From an uncultured Erythrobacter sp. (GTDB lineage Bacteria; Pseudomonadota; Alphaproteobacteria; Sphingomonadales; Sphingomonadaceae), in contig CANMMR010000002.1 in the NCBI GenBank assembly GCA_947499095.1, forward strand, positions 62,001 to 126,000: a DNA stretch of 64,000 nucleotides, in the 5' to 3' direction. The notes beneath the pieces are model-generated. The model saw only the letters and a program-made list of their open reading frames with translations. It did not search any database and was not told where the DNA came from. The translations under genes were made by a program, and so were the position numbers. Positions 41,495 to 50,100 of the stretch are shown piece by piece; the first letter of the stretch is position 1, and each line of letters begins with the position of its first letter.

Positions 41495-42451
41495 GTGCAG
41501 ATAGACAAGAGAATTGCGGCGCTGTGCGGAAATCCGTCCGCGCAGCGCCGCGCGCAGTTGCGGACCGAACAAGCTCGCGAAGAATGGCTCGCCAGCAAGG
41601 CGGTCGCCGATGTGTTGGCAGAGCTGGCTGACTATAGCGCGGGGGCTGGCTTCGAAAATTGCAGCCATCTCGCACAGGCCGCCGCGACGCTCGATGGCGC
41701 ATCGGCGCTGATCGAGCCGTTGATCGAAGGAGTGGGCAGGGCGCTGAGCGATGAGCCTCTCGCGCATGTGCCCTTTCGCCATCAGAAGAACGGCGGAACC
41801 TCGATCCTCCAGCTCGCCACGCGCGGCCGCGCGGCGCTGGTCTTGCTGGCCTATGACGAGACCACGGCAGACCCGTCGCCTGAGACAGTCACATTCTCCG
41901 ATGTCGAGCGGCAGGAGATCGTGCTGGCGGGTGGAGCCGACTTGCGAATTGCGACGCTGGTACAAGAATGGCCGGATCGAGCCACGATCGATTGCGAAAA
42001 TCGCCGCGTCGTCGCGGGGGAAACGTTGCACCTCGCTCCGAACGAGGCGCGCCTGTCGCGCGCGGTGCATGGACGAATGGTCATCTTGCGGGTCGCCCGC
42101 ACACCATCGGCGCCAGCACCATCACGCGTTTATAGCCTCGCTGATGGACGCCTCCTTCACGGGGCCAGCGGCGACCGGCAGGAGAGCCAGCGAGAGATGT
42201 CCATGGCATTGCTCGGCCGAATGGGGCGGAGCGACGCCGCGCCCGCGCTGGCGATGCAGGCGCGCAGCGGAAGCGATCACCTGCGCTGGCAGGCTTTGCG
42301 CGAATGCCTCGCGCTCGACACTGCGACAGTTTTTGCCGAATTGCTGCGTATCGCCCAAGCGCCCGAGGATCCATTGGCCGAGCCCGCACAGGCGCTGCAC
42401 GCGCAGTTGATCGAGGCCTATCCGCAACTCAAGCATCAGGTGGCCGCCTGA
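41495..42451 (+). CDS. Unknown protein with HEAT-like C-terminus, coupled to the 51-aa peptide
   Basis: A 318-residue protein starting at GTG, 11 bp after the peptide stop; its ribosome-binding site (AAGG at 41482-41485) overlaps that stop, so the two are probably translationally coupled. The N-terminal 90 residues are helical; the middle (residues 95-205) is beta-rich (ERQEIVLAGGADLRIATLVQ); the C-terminal 85 residues look like HEAT-type helical pairs (LLGRMGRSDAAPALAMQARS, GSDHLRWQALRECLALD). No catalytic motif was recognised. A scaffold or substrate-presentation role for the peptide is speculation. It overlaps the next gene by one base. Confidence 0.75.
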   Translation: MQIDKRIAALCGNPSAQRRAQLRTEQAREEWLASKAVADVLAELADYSAGAGFENCSHLAQAAATLDGASALIEPLIEGVGRALSDEPLAHVPFRHQKNGGTSILQLATRGRAALVLLAYDETTADPSPETVTFSDVERQEIVLAGGADLRIATLVQEWPDRATIDCENRRVVAGETLHLAPNEARLSRAVHGRMVILRVARTPSAPAPSRVYSLADGRLLHGASGDRQESQREMSMALLGRMGRSDAAPALAMQARSGSDHLRWQALRECLALDTATVFAELLRIAQAPEDPLAEPAQALHAQLIEAYPQLKHQVAA

Positions 42452-43347
42452 TGCCCCGCGTCATCGACAATACCGACACCGAAAGCGCTACCCTTGGTGA
42501 GGTCGTCGATGCGCTCGGCGACGGCTTCGATCCTCGCGACGAGGAGAGCACGCTGGCGGCTGCGGGCCTACTCGCCCGCCTCGGACGCAACGAGCATTTC
42601 CTCGGCGATCTGTTGATCGAGCAGTTGAAAGCGGCACCGCGCGACGATGGCGATGCGGGCGGCTACGGCCCGCAGGCCATCGTGCTGTCACCCTTGCGTG
42701 GCACGGCGTTCATGCGGGCCAACATCTGGCCCGCCGAGAGCGAGCCATGCTTCGCAGCCAGCGGCGCGAAGACCTTCGTTTACGGCATCCCGCACGACCA
42801 CAATTTCGATTTCCTGACTGTCGGATATTTCGGACCTGGTTATCGCAGCGACTATTACGAATACGATTATGAGAGGGTCGCGGGCATAAAAGGCGAGAAC
42901 ACGGAGTTGCGGTTCGTCGAGCGAAGCGCACTCGCGACGGGTCGGCTGATGCACTACCGCGCGCATAGGGATATTCATTCCCAACTACCTCCGGAAGCGA
43001 CTTCGGTGTCGCTCAATATCCTGCATATCGCGGCAGGGGGGGGCTGGCTTGACCAATACGGCTTCGATTTCGACAACAATGCAGTGACGGGCACGCTCAA
43101 TCCGATATCGACCGAGGTGTTCCTGCGTTGTGCAATCAGCATGGGGACCGAAGCTGCGCTCGATCTGGCAGAGGTTGTCGGGCGAAGCCATCCGAGCGAC
43201 CGGCTGCGGCTGGCAAGCTTCGAGGCGCGCGAGGGATTGCTGGATGATGTCGGAGAACGTGAAGCCTTGTGGCGCGAGGCTGAGGTCAGCGGCAGCCGCC
43301 TTCTCGCAGGTGAGGCAGCGATACGCCGGGCAGCGCTCGCCGCCTAG
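42451..43347 (+). CDS. Unknown cupin-like protein, likely metal-dependent, in the peptide cassette
   Basis: A 298-residue protein. Two histidine clusters could bind a metal: IPHDHNFDFLTVGYFGPGY (His115, His117) and GRLMHYRAHRDIHSQLPP (His168, His172, His176), followed by SVSLNIL, which resembles the two cupin motifs of a double-stranded beta-helix dioxygenase. The C-terminus is helical. The ATG at 42451 shares one base with the upstream stop (TGATG), which fixes the start although the frame is open earlier. If the 51-aa product is a precursor peptide, this is the best candidate for the modifying oxygenase. It converges on ruvX (CTAG overlap). Confidence 0.75.
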   Translation: MPRVIDNTDTESATLGEVVDALGDGFDPRDEESTLAAAGLLARLGRNEHFLGDLLIEQLKAAPRDDGDAGGYGPQAIVLSPLRGTAFMRANIWPAESEPCFAASGAKTFVYGIPHDHNFDFLTVGYFGPGYRSDYYEYDYERVAGIKGENTELRFVERSALATGRLMHYRAHRDIHSQLPPEATSVSLNILHIAAGGGWLDQYGFDFDNNAVTGTLNPISTEVFLRCAISMGTEAALDLAEVVGRSHPSDRLRLASFEAREGLLDDVGEREALWREAEVSGSRLLAGEAAIRRAALAA

Positions 43348-43829
43348 AACCCGCCGCCCGCCAGCGTGTCGATCGCGCCTTGCAGGATGATGGCGGCGGC
43401 GTGGCTGTCGATGCGCTCGGCGCGTTTGGCGCGGCTCATGTCTTGCGCGATCATCGCGCCCTCGGCGCTGGCGGTCGACCAGCGTTCGTCCCACAGCAGC
43501 ACCGGCAGGCCGAGCGCCAGCGCGACGTTGCGGGCATAGGCGCGGCTCGCCTGCGCGCGCGGGCCTTCGCTGCCGTCCATGTTGCGCGGCAGGCCGATGA
43601 CGACGCCCTTGATGCCGCGCTCGCTCGCCAGCGCGCGCAGGCTCTCGCTATCCTTGCCGAACTTGCCGCGCTGCAGCGTCTTCCCCGCCGTCGCAAAGCG
43701 CCACTCGTTGCCGCAGGTGGCAATGCCGACAGTCTTGGTGCCGACGTCGAGGCCCAGCAAGGCACCGCCATCGGGCAGCGCGTCGCCGAATTCCAGCGCG
43801 TTATCGGTTACGATTGCGCGGGCGTCCAT
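43344..43829 (-). CDS. ruvX: RuvX/YqgF family putative pre-16S rRNA nuclease (Holliday junction resolvase-like)
   Basis: A 161-residue RNase H-like nuclease of the YqgF family, which trims the 5' end of pre-16S rRNA. LLGLDVGTKTVGIAT carries the first catalytic Asp, VIGLPRNMDGSEG the conserved loop, LLWDERWSTASAEGAM the D-E-R-x-T/S-T motif, and SHAAAIILQGAID the last Asp-to-Ser/His region. The ATG at 43829 lies inside the upstream DUF3089 gene (22-bp overlap), so the longer frame is not needed. It is the last gene of an eight-gene minus-strand run. Confidence 0.93.
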   Translation of the reverse strand: MDARAIVTDNALEFGDALPDGGALLGLDVGTKTVGIATCGNEWRFATAGKTLQRGKFGKDSESLRALASERGIKGVVIGLPRNMDGSEGPRAQASRAYARNVALALGLPVLLWDERWSTASAEGAMIAQDMSRAKRAERIDSHAAAIILQGAIDTLAGGGF

Positions 43830-45049
43830 GCCGTCACCCGCCGCACCACGTCTTCCTGCAGATTCTTCCAGAACAGCGGGATGTCGTAGACGTGATAATT
43901 GCCGCCCGGCAGCACGCCCTGGCCCAGTTCGGGCGGATCGCCGATGTAGAGAATGCCGTTCTCGCCGCAACGCGCGCCGACGGCCCCTGAGACAAGCTCC
44001 GCCGTGGCTAGGCTGTCTTCCGGCACCAGCGTGCCGAGATTGTCGCTGGCAGGGGCGGAGCCGCCGGTCATGCCGGTTAGCGGATTGACGCAGAGCACCG
44101 GGTCCTCGGTCCCGCGCGGCTGGCCATCGAGGCCTGGCATCTGGCTGTAACGCGTGAGTAGCTGGCCCGGATCGCCGTCGTCCGCGAAGCTGAGGTAGCT
44201 GACAACGCAGGCGGACTGGCCGGGCGATGCACAGGCGGGCAGCGGCAAGGCCGGAAGGTCGTGCGCCAGCGAGATCGGCCAGCCGGGCGCGTAGACGGCC
44301 GCGATCCGTGGCTCCAGCTCGGTTCCAGCGACAACGTCACGCAGCAAGCGCAACACATGGGCCGCGCCCTGGCTATGGCCGGCGAGCACGATCGGTTTGT
44401 CCGGACCCACGCTCTCAACGAAATAGCGGAATGCCTGCTCGACATCGGCATAGGCCGCATCGATGGCGCGCGTCGCTTCCTTGCGATCAGTCAGGAACGC
44501 ACCGACCGCCGCCTGACGGTACTTCGGCGCCCAGACCTCGTCGGCGCGGTTGAACGGGCTCGCGAGGCCGCGCAGGAATACCCGCGCAAGCTGGTCGGTA
44601 TCGGCGTCATTCAGCGGCGCGTTCCAGTCACCCAAAGCGCCCTTGGTGTAGCTGGTAGGGGGTACGAAGAAGACCGCGAAATCTGGCAACTCACGTGGGT
44701 TTGCGACCTCGCCGGGCTGTGAATTGACGCCCACCTGAGGCGCGCCGCGGTCGAGACTTTGCTCTGCGGCGGGCGCATCGGGGGATGGCGCGCGCTCCGC
44801 CGGATCGGGAGAAGTCTCCGCGACCGCCGGCTGATAGCGTGCCGGATCGTTCGCGCCGAGGCCGGGGCGCGAATACCACATCGCAGGGTCCTGGTAGGCG
44901 TTCTGGTCCAGCGGCTCCTGCTCGACGAAATCGCCGCGCGGCACGAAGGCGATCTCGGTCGCCTCGCGCGACCAGATCGACAGCGCAATGCCGCCGACGA
45001 TCACCAGCACGATCAGGAACGAGACGATGTAGAGAAACTTGCGGACCAT
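43808..45049 (-). CDS. DUF3089 family alpha/beta-hydrolase-like protein, membrane-anchored
   Basis: A 413-residue protein with an N-terminal membrane helix (residues 4-27) that may be a signal anchor. The DUF3089 core is recognised by FAVFFVPPTSYTKGALGDWN, the DADTDQLARVFLRG segment and IVLAGHSQGAAHVLRLLRD, where G-H-S-Q-G is a serine-hydrolase nucleophile elbow. Two Cys in LPACASPGQSACVVSYLSF may pair in the periplasm. Lipase/esterase activity is plausible but unproven. It starts four bases after the AI-2E-family gene stop. Confidence 0.85.
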   Translation of the reverse strand: MVRKFLYIVSFLIVLVIVGGIALSIWSREATEIAFVPRGDFVEQEPLDQNAYQDPAMWYSRPGLGANDPARYQPAVAETSPDPAERAPSPDAPAAEQSLDRGAPQVGVNSQPGEVANPRELPDFAVFFVPPTSYTKGALGDWNAPLNDADTDQLARVFLRGLASPFNRADEVWAPKYRQAAVGAFLTDRKEATRAIDAAYADVEQAFRYFVESVGPDKPIVLAGHSQGAAHVLRLLRDVVAGTELEPRIAAVYAPGWPISLAHDLPALPLPACASPGQSACVVSYLSFADDGDPGQLLTRYSQMPGLDGQPRGTEDPVLCVNPLTGMTGGSAPASDNLGTLVPEDSLATAELVSGAVGARCGENGILYIGDPPELGQGVLPGGNYHVYDIPLFWKNLQEDVVRRVTAWTPAQS

Positions 45050-45053
45050 GCGT

Positions 45054-46157
45054 TCAGGCGTCCTTCGGTTCGAATGTCTTCACGTCGTTCGCGTTTTCCA
45101 TCCGCGCAGACCGGCGCTGCAGCGCGGTCTTGATCATCGCCAGCAGGGGATCGGCAAGTGCGAGACCAAGGATCCCGAACAGCACTCCGAAGATCAGCTG
45201 CGCCGACAGGACGAGCGCGGGGGCAAGGTCCACGGTCTTCTTGGCGATCATCGGGACAAGGACGTATCCGTCGAAGTTCTGGACCAGGAAATAGACGAAG
45301 ATCGTATAAAGTCCCATGTCGGTGCCGCCGGAAAAGCCGACCAGCACCATCAGCACGCCGGAAACGATCGCCCCGATATTGGGGATGAAGGCAAGCAGGC
45401 CCGTCAGCAGGCCGAGCAGCGCGGCCATCGGCACCGGATCGATACCGATCAGCATCCCGCCGAACGCCAGCATGATCCATGTGAAGAACCCTTCGAACAA
45501 CATTCCCAGCAACCGTCCGGCCAGCAGGCGACGCAGGGTTTTCGCCATGTGGCTGAAGGTGTCGTAAAAGGCGTCGCGATGGCGTGCGGGAATCATCCAG
45601 GCCGCCCCGCGCTCGTAGATGTCGGGATCGACGGCGAAATAGATGCCGATGATCATGATGAGGAACAGTGTCGTGAGGCCGCCGACGACGCCGCCGATGG
45701 CCTGCGTTACCGTGCCCACACCACTCGCCAGCGAACCGGCGAAGCTGCGAATATCGCCGGATTCGATCGCAAAGCCCTTCGACTGCAGCCAACCGATCGT
45801 GCGGCCGATTTGCTCGGTGACGATACTGGGGAACTGCGCCGCCTGCTGCGAAATCTGCGAGCCCGCGAAATAGCCGAGCCAGATGAGAAATGCTGCGGTC
45901 AGCAACAACACGATGGCGATGCGGAAACCGCGAGCGATCGGCAGGATGCGCGCCAAGAGGCGCGCTCCGCCATCGATCAGCGCGCCGAATACCATGGCAC
46001 CGAAGATCACGAGCAGCGATTGCGAAATGTAAACCGCCAGCACCAGCAGGCCGATCACGATCCCCCAGGTAAAGGCCTTCCCGATTTCGAGGCGCAGCGT
46101 CTTGCTGTCGATCCGGGTCGGGCTCCTGCCGAGGTCGCCGCGTTCGCTGTCAGACAT
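45054..46157 (-). CDS. AI-2E family transporter
   Basis: A 367-residue membrane protein of the AI-2E transporter (PerM/YhhQ-like) family, with about eight helices. The family pattern includes FIPNIGAIVSGVLMVLVGF in the central loop and ILGLALADPLLAMIKTALQR at the end. Members export small molecules or act as Na+/H+ antiporters; quorum-signal export should not be assumed. The ATG at 46157 is preferred because the frame upstream overlaps lepB by 82 bp without conservation. Confidence 0.9.
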   Translation of the reverse strand: MSDSERGDLGRSPTRIDSKTLRLEIGKAFTWGIVIGLLVLAVYISQSLLVIFGAMVFGALIDGGARLLARILPIARGFRIAIVLLLTAAFLIWLGYFAGSQISQQAAQFPSIVTEQIGRTIGWLQSKGFAIESGDIRSFAGSLASGVGTVTQAIGGVVGGLTTLFLIMIIGIYFAVDPDIYERGAAWMIPARHRDAFYDTFSHMAKTLRRLLAGRLLGMLFEGFFTWIMLAFGGMLIGIDPVPMAALLGLLTGLLAFIPNIGAIVSGVLMVLVGFSGGTDMGLYTIFVYFLVQNFDGYVLVPMIAKKTVDLAPALVLSAQLIFGVLFGILGLALADPLLAMIKTALQRRSARMENANDVKTFEPKDA

Positions 46158-46183
46158 CTTGTTTGATCCCCTGTTCGAAGGGG

Positions 46184-47068
46184 TCAACTCGCCGCAGCGC
46201 TTCGGCGTTCCACCACTGCGGGCCGCAGCGTCGACCAGGCCCGCCCTTCGCGCAGGCTGGTCCACCAGGTCAGCGGGTGGAGCGTGGTCGTTCCGTCGAG
46301 CGAGAAGGTGATGAACTCCGCGCGGCCACCGATGTTCTCGAGCGGGATCGGCCCGAGCAGGCCGCGCGAACTTGCGAGCTCGCGGCTGTCGGAGGAGTGA
46401 TCGCGATTGTCGCCCATCACGAAGACCTCGCCATCGGGCACGGTGATCTCGGGAAAATTGTCGAGCGCGCTGCGGGTATGGTCGATCACCAGATAGGTCG
46501 CGCCATTAGGCAAAGTCTCGCGCATCACCGGCACCCGGCAGACCAGCTTTCCGGCATCGTTGCGGGCGCGGAAATTGTCGAGATTGAAGCCATCGCAGCG
46601 CGAATTGGCATCGAGCGGAAGGTCGAGCGCAGGCTCCACCCGCTGTTCGACCGGCGTCCCGTTCAGGATGATCTGGCCGCCGCGCACCGCGATCCGGTCG
46701 CCGGGCAGGGCGACCACGCGCTTGATGTAGTCCTCGTCGCGCTCCGGGTGCACGGGGATGACGATGTCGCCGTATTCGGGTGTGTCGCCCATTACCCGCC
46801 AGTCGCCGCGCGGGGCAAGGTGGAAACTGATCGAGGACCAGTTCCAGCCATAGGGATACTTGCTGACGATCAGCCGGTCACCGACCAAGAGGTTCGGCAT
46901 CATCGATTCCGACGGGATGTAGAACGGCTTGGCAATAAAGCTGTGAAACGCGAAGACGGCCAGCAGCATCAGCGCAAGGCCGCGGATCTCCGCGAGCCAG
47001 TCGACCTTTTCGTCTTTGGTGTCGGAAGACTTGGCGATGTCGTTCATTGCCGGGGTGCCGGTACTCAT
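46184..47068 (-). CDS. lepB: Signal peptidase I
   Basis: A 294-residue type I signal peptidase with one N-terminal anchor ([20 protein letters not shown]). Box B is [15 protein letters not shown] (catalytic Ser), box C/D includes [17 protein letters not shown] (catalytic Lys), and box E is [12 protein letters not shown]. It removes signal peptides from exported proteins in the inner membrane. The ATG at 47068 overlaps the acpS stop (ATGA). acpS-lepB adjacency is common in alphaproteobacteria. Confidence 0.95.
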   Translation of the reverse strand: MSTGTPAMNDIAKSSDTKDEKVDWLAEIRGLALMLLAVFAFHSFIAKPFYIPSESMMPNLLVGDRLIVSKYPYGWNWSSISFHLAPRGDWRVMGDTPEYGDIVIPVHPERDEDYIKRVVALPGDRIAVRGGQIILNGTPVEQRVEPALDLPLDANSRCDGFNLDNFRARNDAGKLVCRVPVMRETLPNGATYLVIDHTRSALDNFPEITVPDGEVFVMGDNRDHSSDSRELASSRGLLGPIPLENIGGRAEFITFSLDGTTTLHPLTWWTSLREGRAWSTLRPAVVERRSAAAS

Positions 47069-47466
47069 GCGGGAAGGGCCTCGATGATCACATAGGCCTG
47101 CGCCCATGGGTGATCGTCCGTGAGGGTAAGATGAATGCGGGCCTCATGGCCCTCCGGCACCATTTCCGCAAGAACGATTGCGGCCCCGCCGGTAAGGGCC
47201 AGCGTCGGCGCCCCGGACCTGGCGTTGACGACTCCGATGTCCTTCATGAAGACGCCGCGCCGGAAGCCCGTGCCGACGGCCTTGGAGAAGGCCTCCTTGG
47301 CCGCGAACCGCTTGGCATAGGTGCCCGCGATGGTGAACGGCCGCCGCCGCGCCTTGGTGCGTTCGATTTCGGTAAAGACGCGGTTCTCGAACCGCTCTCC
47401 AAAACGGTCGAGAGAGTTCTGGATCCGCTCGATATTGCAGAGGTCGGAGCCGAGGCCGATGATCAT
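47065..47466 (-). CDS. acpS: Holo-[acyl-carrier-protein] synthase
   Basis: A 133-residue enzyme that attaches the 4'-phosphopantetheine of CoA to acyl carrier protein. [20 protein letters not shown] gives the G-D-x-x Mg2+ site, and [19 protein letters not shown] the W/F-A-x-K-E-A motif. The length is usual. The ATG at 47466 overlaps the pdxJ stop (ATGA), and the stop overlaps lepB. Confidence 0.95.
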   Translation of the reverse strand: MIIGLGSDLCNIERIQNSLDRFGERFENRVFTEIERTKARRRPFTIAGTYAKRFAAKEAFSKAVGTGFRRGVFMKDIGVVNARSGAPTLALTGGAAIVLAEMVPEGHEARIHLTLTDDHPWAQAYVIIEALPA

Positions 47467-48221
47467 ATGCGAGACTCATCCATCAACCTGCGCATCCGGC
47501 GTACAGCCTCTTCCAGACCGACGAACACCGCTTCGCCAACGAGGTAGTGCCCGATATTCAGCTCGGCGAGCTCCGGAATGGCCGCGATCGGCTTCACGTT
47601 CTCATAGGTCAACCCGTGCCCCGCATGCGGTTCGATACCGACACTGCGCGCGGCGGCGGACATCTTTGCAATGCGCTCCAGCTCGCGCTCCTCGCGCTCG
47701 GCATCGCCGTCGAGCGCGGCATGGGCGTATTCGCCGGTGTGAAATTCGACCACCGGCACGCCGAGGCGCTCGGCGGCGTCCAGCTGCCGCTCGTCCGCCT
47801 CGATGAACAGCGAGACGCGGATGCCGTTGTCCTTCAACTTCCACACGATCGGCGTCAGAATGTTGTGCAGCCCGGCTGCATCCAGCCCGCCTTCGGTCGT
47901 CCGCTCCTCGCGCTTTTCGGGCACGATGCAGGCCGCATGCGGTTTGTGGGCAAGAGCGATATCGAGCATCTCCTCGGTCGCCGCCATTTCCAGGTTTAGC
48001 GGCAGGTCGGTGGCCTGCTGGATGCGCCGAAGGTCCGCATCGCGGATATGCCGCCGGTCTTCCCTGAGATGCGCCGTGATCCCGTCACCGCCAACGCTGG
48101 CGACGATCTCCGCAGCGCGCACCGGATCGGGGTGGTCGCCGCCGCGCGCATTGCGGATTGTGGCGACGTGATCGATATTCACGCCGAGGCGGAGTTTACC
48201 GAGGTCCGAGCCTCCATTCAT
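47463..48221 (-). CDS. pdxJ: Pyridoxine 5'-phosphate synthase
   Basis: A 252-residue TIM-barrel enzyme that condenses 1-deoxyxylulose phosphate and aminoacetone phosphate to pyridoxine 5'-phosphate. [20 protein letters not shown], the [14 protein letters not shown] segment, [16 protein letters not shown] and [14 protein letters not shown] are diagnostic, as is [15 protein letters not shown]. Start ATG at 48221 in an ATGA overlap with the serine hydrolase gene. pdxJ-acpS-lepB form the core of the operon. Confidence 0.96.
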   Translation of the reverse strand: MNGGSDLGKLRLGVNIDHVATIRNARGGDHPDPVRAAEIVASVGGDGITAHLREDRRHIRDADLRRIQQATDLPLNLEMAATEEMLDIALAHKPHAACIVPEKREERTTEGGLDAAGLHNILTPIVWKLKDNGIRVSLFIEADERQLDAAERLGVPVVEFHTGEYAHAALDGDAEREERELERIAKMSAAARSVGIEPHAGHGLTYENVKPIAAIPELAELNIGHYLVGEAVFVGLEEAVRRMRRLMDESRI

Positions 48222-49300
48222 GTCGCGTCTCCACAGGCGGCGGCAGACAGGATGTCGAACGAACGCCCCTGCTGCTGCCATAGCTCGCCGAAATGGAAAC
48301 TCTCGTCCTTTACTGCAAGCACAAGCGCCATCTCGGCCTCGGGAAGGATGAAATTCCGAAGCTGGTAGCCGCCGATGGCGCCGCGCCGTTCGACGATGCG
48401 GACCGCGCCATGGCAGCCGGAAAGCGGCACGTCATATACCCACTGGCCAAGCGCCATGTAGCCCAATGCCGGGTCGCTCTCCCACATTTCGGCCTTCGCT
48501 TCGGGTGACAGTAGCCTGCCGTCGAGAAGGGCTCGGTCGAACGCGAGGATGTCGTTCACCGACCCGACGATCCCTGCCGAAGCACCGTAGCGAGAGATAT
48601 CGAAAGGAAATTCCGCGCCGCTACGCGCGAGGCTGCGCGGTCGTCGGGCAGCGAGCATTGGGCCAGGGACTCCGGCAGCACGAAGGCGCTCGCCGACCAA
48701 GGCGCTTACCGGCCTGCCGGTCACCGATTCCAGCACCGCGCCGAGCACGATGTAGTCGCAATTGTTGTAGCTCCAGCCCCCGGCGAGAGGCGCGCTGCGC
48801 CCGGCAAGGCACCATTCGACTCCGCTCGGTCCGGTCGAATAGAAATCGGGAACGCCGTTCGCATCCTTCGGGCTGTCGTCCGGATTGCGGAGCCCCGATT
48901 GGTGTCGGAGCAATGCGCGGACCGAGGGCGCGGCGAGATCTCCGGCTGGCGGGAACGGTAGATAGCCTGTCGCCGGGGCATCCAGCACCAGCGTACCGCG
49001 CTCGGCCTCCTGCATCACCAGAACGGCCACGACCTGCTTGGTAATCGAGGCCCACGGCCAGGTCGCGTTTTCGCAGTCCGGCGCGCTGCGGACCCAATAG
49101 GTCAAGCCGTTGCGATACAGCTGAACCTCGCCGGGAAAATCCTCACCGATCGCCGCATCGAGGCCAGCGTAGAAGGGTGGGCGGGCAGGCTCGGCAGCTC
49201 CGTCGCCGAGCATCGACACGGGCTGCAACGCGCACGCCATCGCCGGGCCGGCGAGGCTCGACCAGACAAGCGCCAGCAGGCCGGCGACAAACCGAATCAA
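48218..49300 (-). CDS. Exported serine hydrolase (beta-lactamase/penicillin-binding-protein class C fold)
   Basis: A 360-residue secreted protein. The signal peptide begins at TTG (49300) and ends AGPAMA-C, so it could also be a lipoprotein. [16 protein letters not shown] holds the S-x-x-K nucleophile (SITK), [15 protein letters not shown] the Y-x-N motif (YNN), and [13 protein letters not shown] a degenerate K-T-G-like strand. It probably hydrolyses an ester or D-amino-acid amide. The TTG overlaps the pyrE stop (TTGA); without it the signal peptide would be lost. The frame continues 159 codons further upstream, but only antisense-like sequence within pyrE is found there. Confidence 0.85.
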   Translation of the reverse strand: MIRFVAGLLALVWSSLAGPAMACALQPVSMLGDGAAEPARPPFYAGLDAAIGEDFPGEVQLYRNGLTYWVRSAPDCENATWPWASITKQVVAVLVMQEAERGTLVLDAPATGYLPFPPAGDLAAPSVRALLRHQSGLRNPDDSPKDANGVPDFYSTGPSGVEWCLAGRSAPLAGGWSYNNCDYIVLGAVLESVTGRPVSALVGERLRAAGVPGPMLAARRPRSLARSGAEFPFDISRYGASAGIVGSVNDILAFDRALLDGRLLSPEAKAEMWESDPALGYMALGQWVYDVPLSGCHGAVRIVERRGAIGGYQLRNFILPEAEMALVLAVKDESFHFGELWQQQGRSFDILSAAACGDAT

Positions 49301-49878
49301 GCGGCGCGGCTCCCCGGCTTCGTCACGGGTATGGCGGCAAGTTCGTCTGGCACCTCGTCTTCCGCATAGCTCGGGAAGGTTATGTCGATCAGTGGGAAGA
49401 AAGGCACGCCCAGATCGGCAGACCCGTTGCTGCGGTCGACCAGCGCGCATTCGGCGATCACCTCGCCGCCCTCGCGCGCCACTGCAGCAATCGCCTCGCG
49501 GCTGGAAAGGCCGGTGGTAACTACATCCTCGACCATCAGCACCTTGGCACCCGGATCGAGGCGGAAGCCGCGGCGCAGGTGAAACTCGCCGTCTGGCCGC
49601 TCGAGGAACATCGCATCCTTGCCGAGAGCGCGGCCCATTTCGTGGCCGATTATCAGGCCGCCCATTGCCGGGCTGACCACCACGTCGACCTCGTTGCGGA
49701 TCTCGCGAGGGATTTTCTGCGCCAGCGCCCGGGCGAGGTTTCCTGCACGTTCCGGGTTCATCAGCACTCTGGCGCATTGGAGATAATGGCCGCTATGCCG
49801 CCCGCTGCTAAGCTTGAAGTGGCCTTCGAGCAGGGCTTCGCTGGCGCGGAATTCGGAGAGGATTTCGTCTTCTGTCAT
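49297..49878 (-). CDS. pyrE: Orotate phosphoribosyltransferase
   Basis: A 193-residue pyrimidine-synthesis enzyme. ALLEGHFKLSSGRHSGHYLQ at the N-terminus, VSPAMGGLIIGHEMGRAL, and the PRPP motif VLMVEDVVTTGLSSREAIAA are characteristic. The ATG at 49878 is 39 bp after the first possible start and gives the normal length. It is first in the eight-gene minus-strand run and divergent from ctaC. Confidence 0.95.
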   Translation of the reverse strand: MTEDEILSEFRASEALLEGHFKLSSGRHSGHYLQCARVLMNPERAGNLARALAQKIPREIRNEVDVVVSPAMGGLIIGHEMGRALGKDAMFLERPDGEFHLRRGFRLDPGAKVLMVEDVVTTGLSSREAIAAVAREGGEVIAECALVDRSNGSADLGVPFFPLIDITFPSYAEDEVPDELAAIPVTKPGSRAA

Positions 49879-49899
49879 ACCGCCCCGGCTCAAAGCGTT

Positions 49900-49917
49900 T
49901 TGCGCACGATTGCGCAA
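49900..49917. promoter_or_regulatory. 18-bp palindrome between pyrE and ctaC
   Basis: TTGCGC-ACGATT-GCGCAA is a perfect 6-bp inverted repeat 22 bp upstream of the pyrE start and just upstream of the likely ctaC promoter. It could bind a dimeric regulator of either gene. It does not match FNR spacing. Confidence 0.35.
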
Positions 49918-49939
49918 GAGACAAAGGGTAATGCATAAT
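49910..49939 (+). promoter_or_regulatory. Possible sigma-70 promoter of the cox operon
   Basis: TTGCGC (49910-49915), 18-bp spacer, CATAAT (49934-49939). The -10 matches TATAAT at 5/6 and the -35 TTGACA at 4/6. The start would be about 150 bp before ctaC, leaving a long leader. Confidence 0.35.
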
Positions 49940-50100
49940 TTTGTCTGCTCGGCGCTTGAGGCGCGGGCGATCCCTGCCTATAGGGCAGCCCAAATCCCGC
50001 CCATTTCCGGGTCGTTGTACGATGGGCGGCCGATTCTCGATGGTCCTTCCAACGATCACCGGGCCGAGCTGAAAACGAAATACGAAAGTGCGTCCAGACG

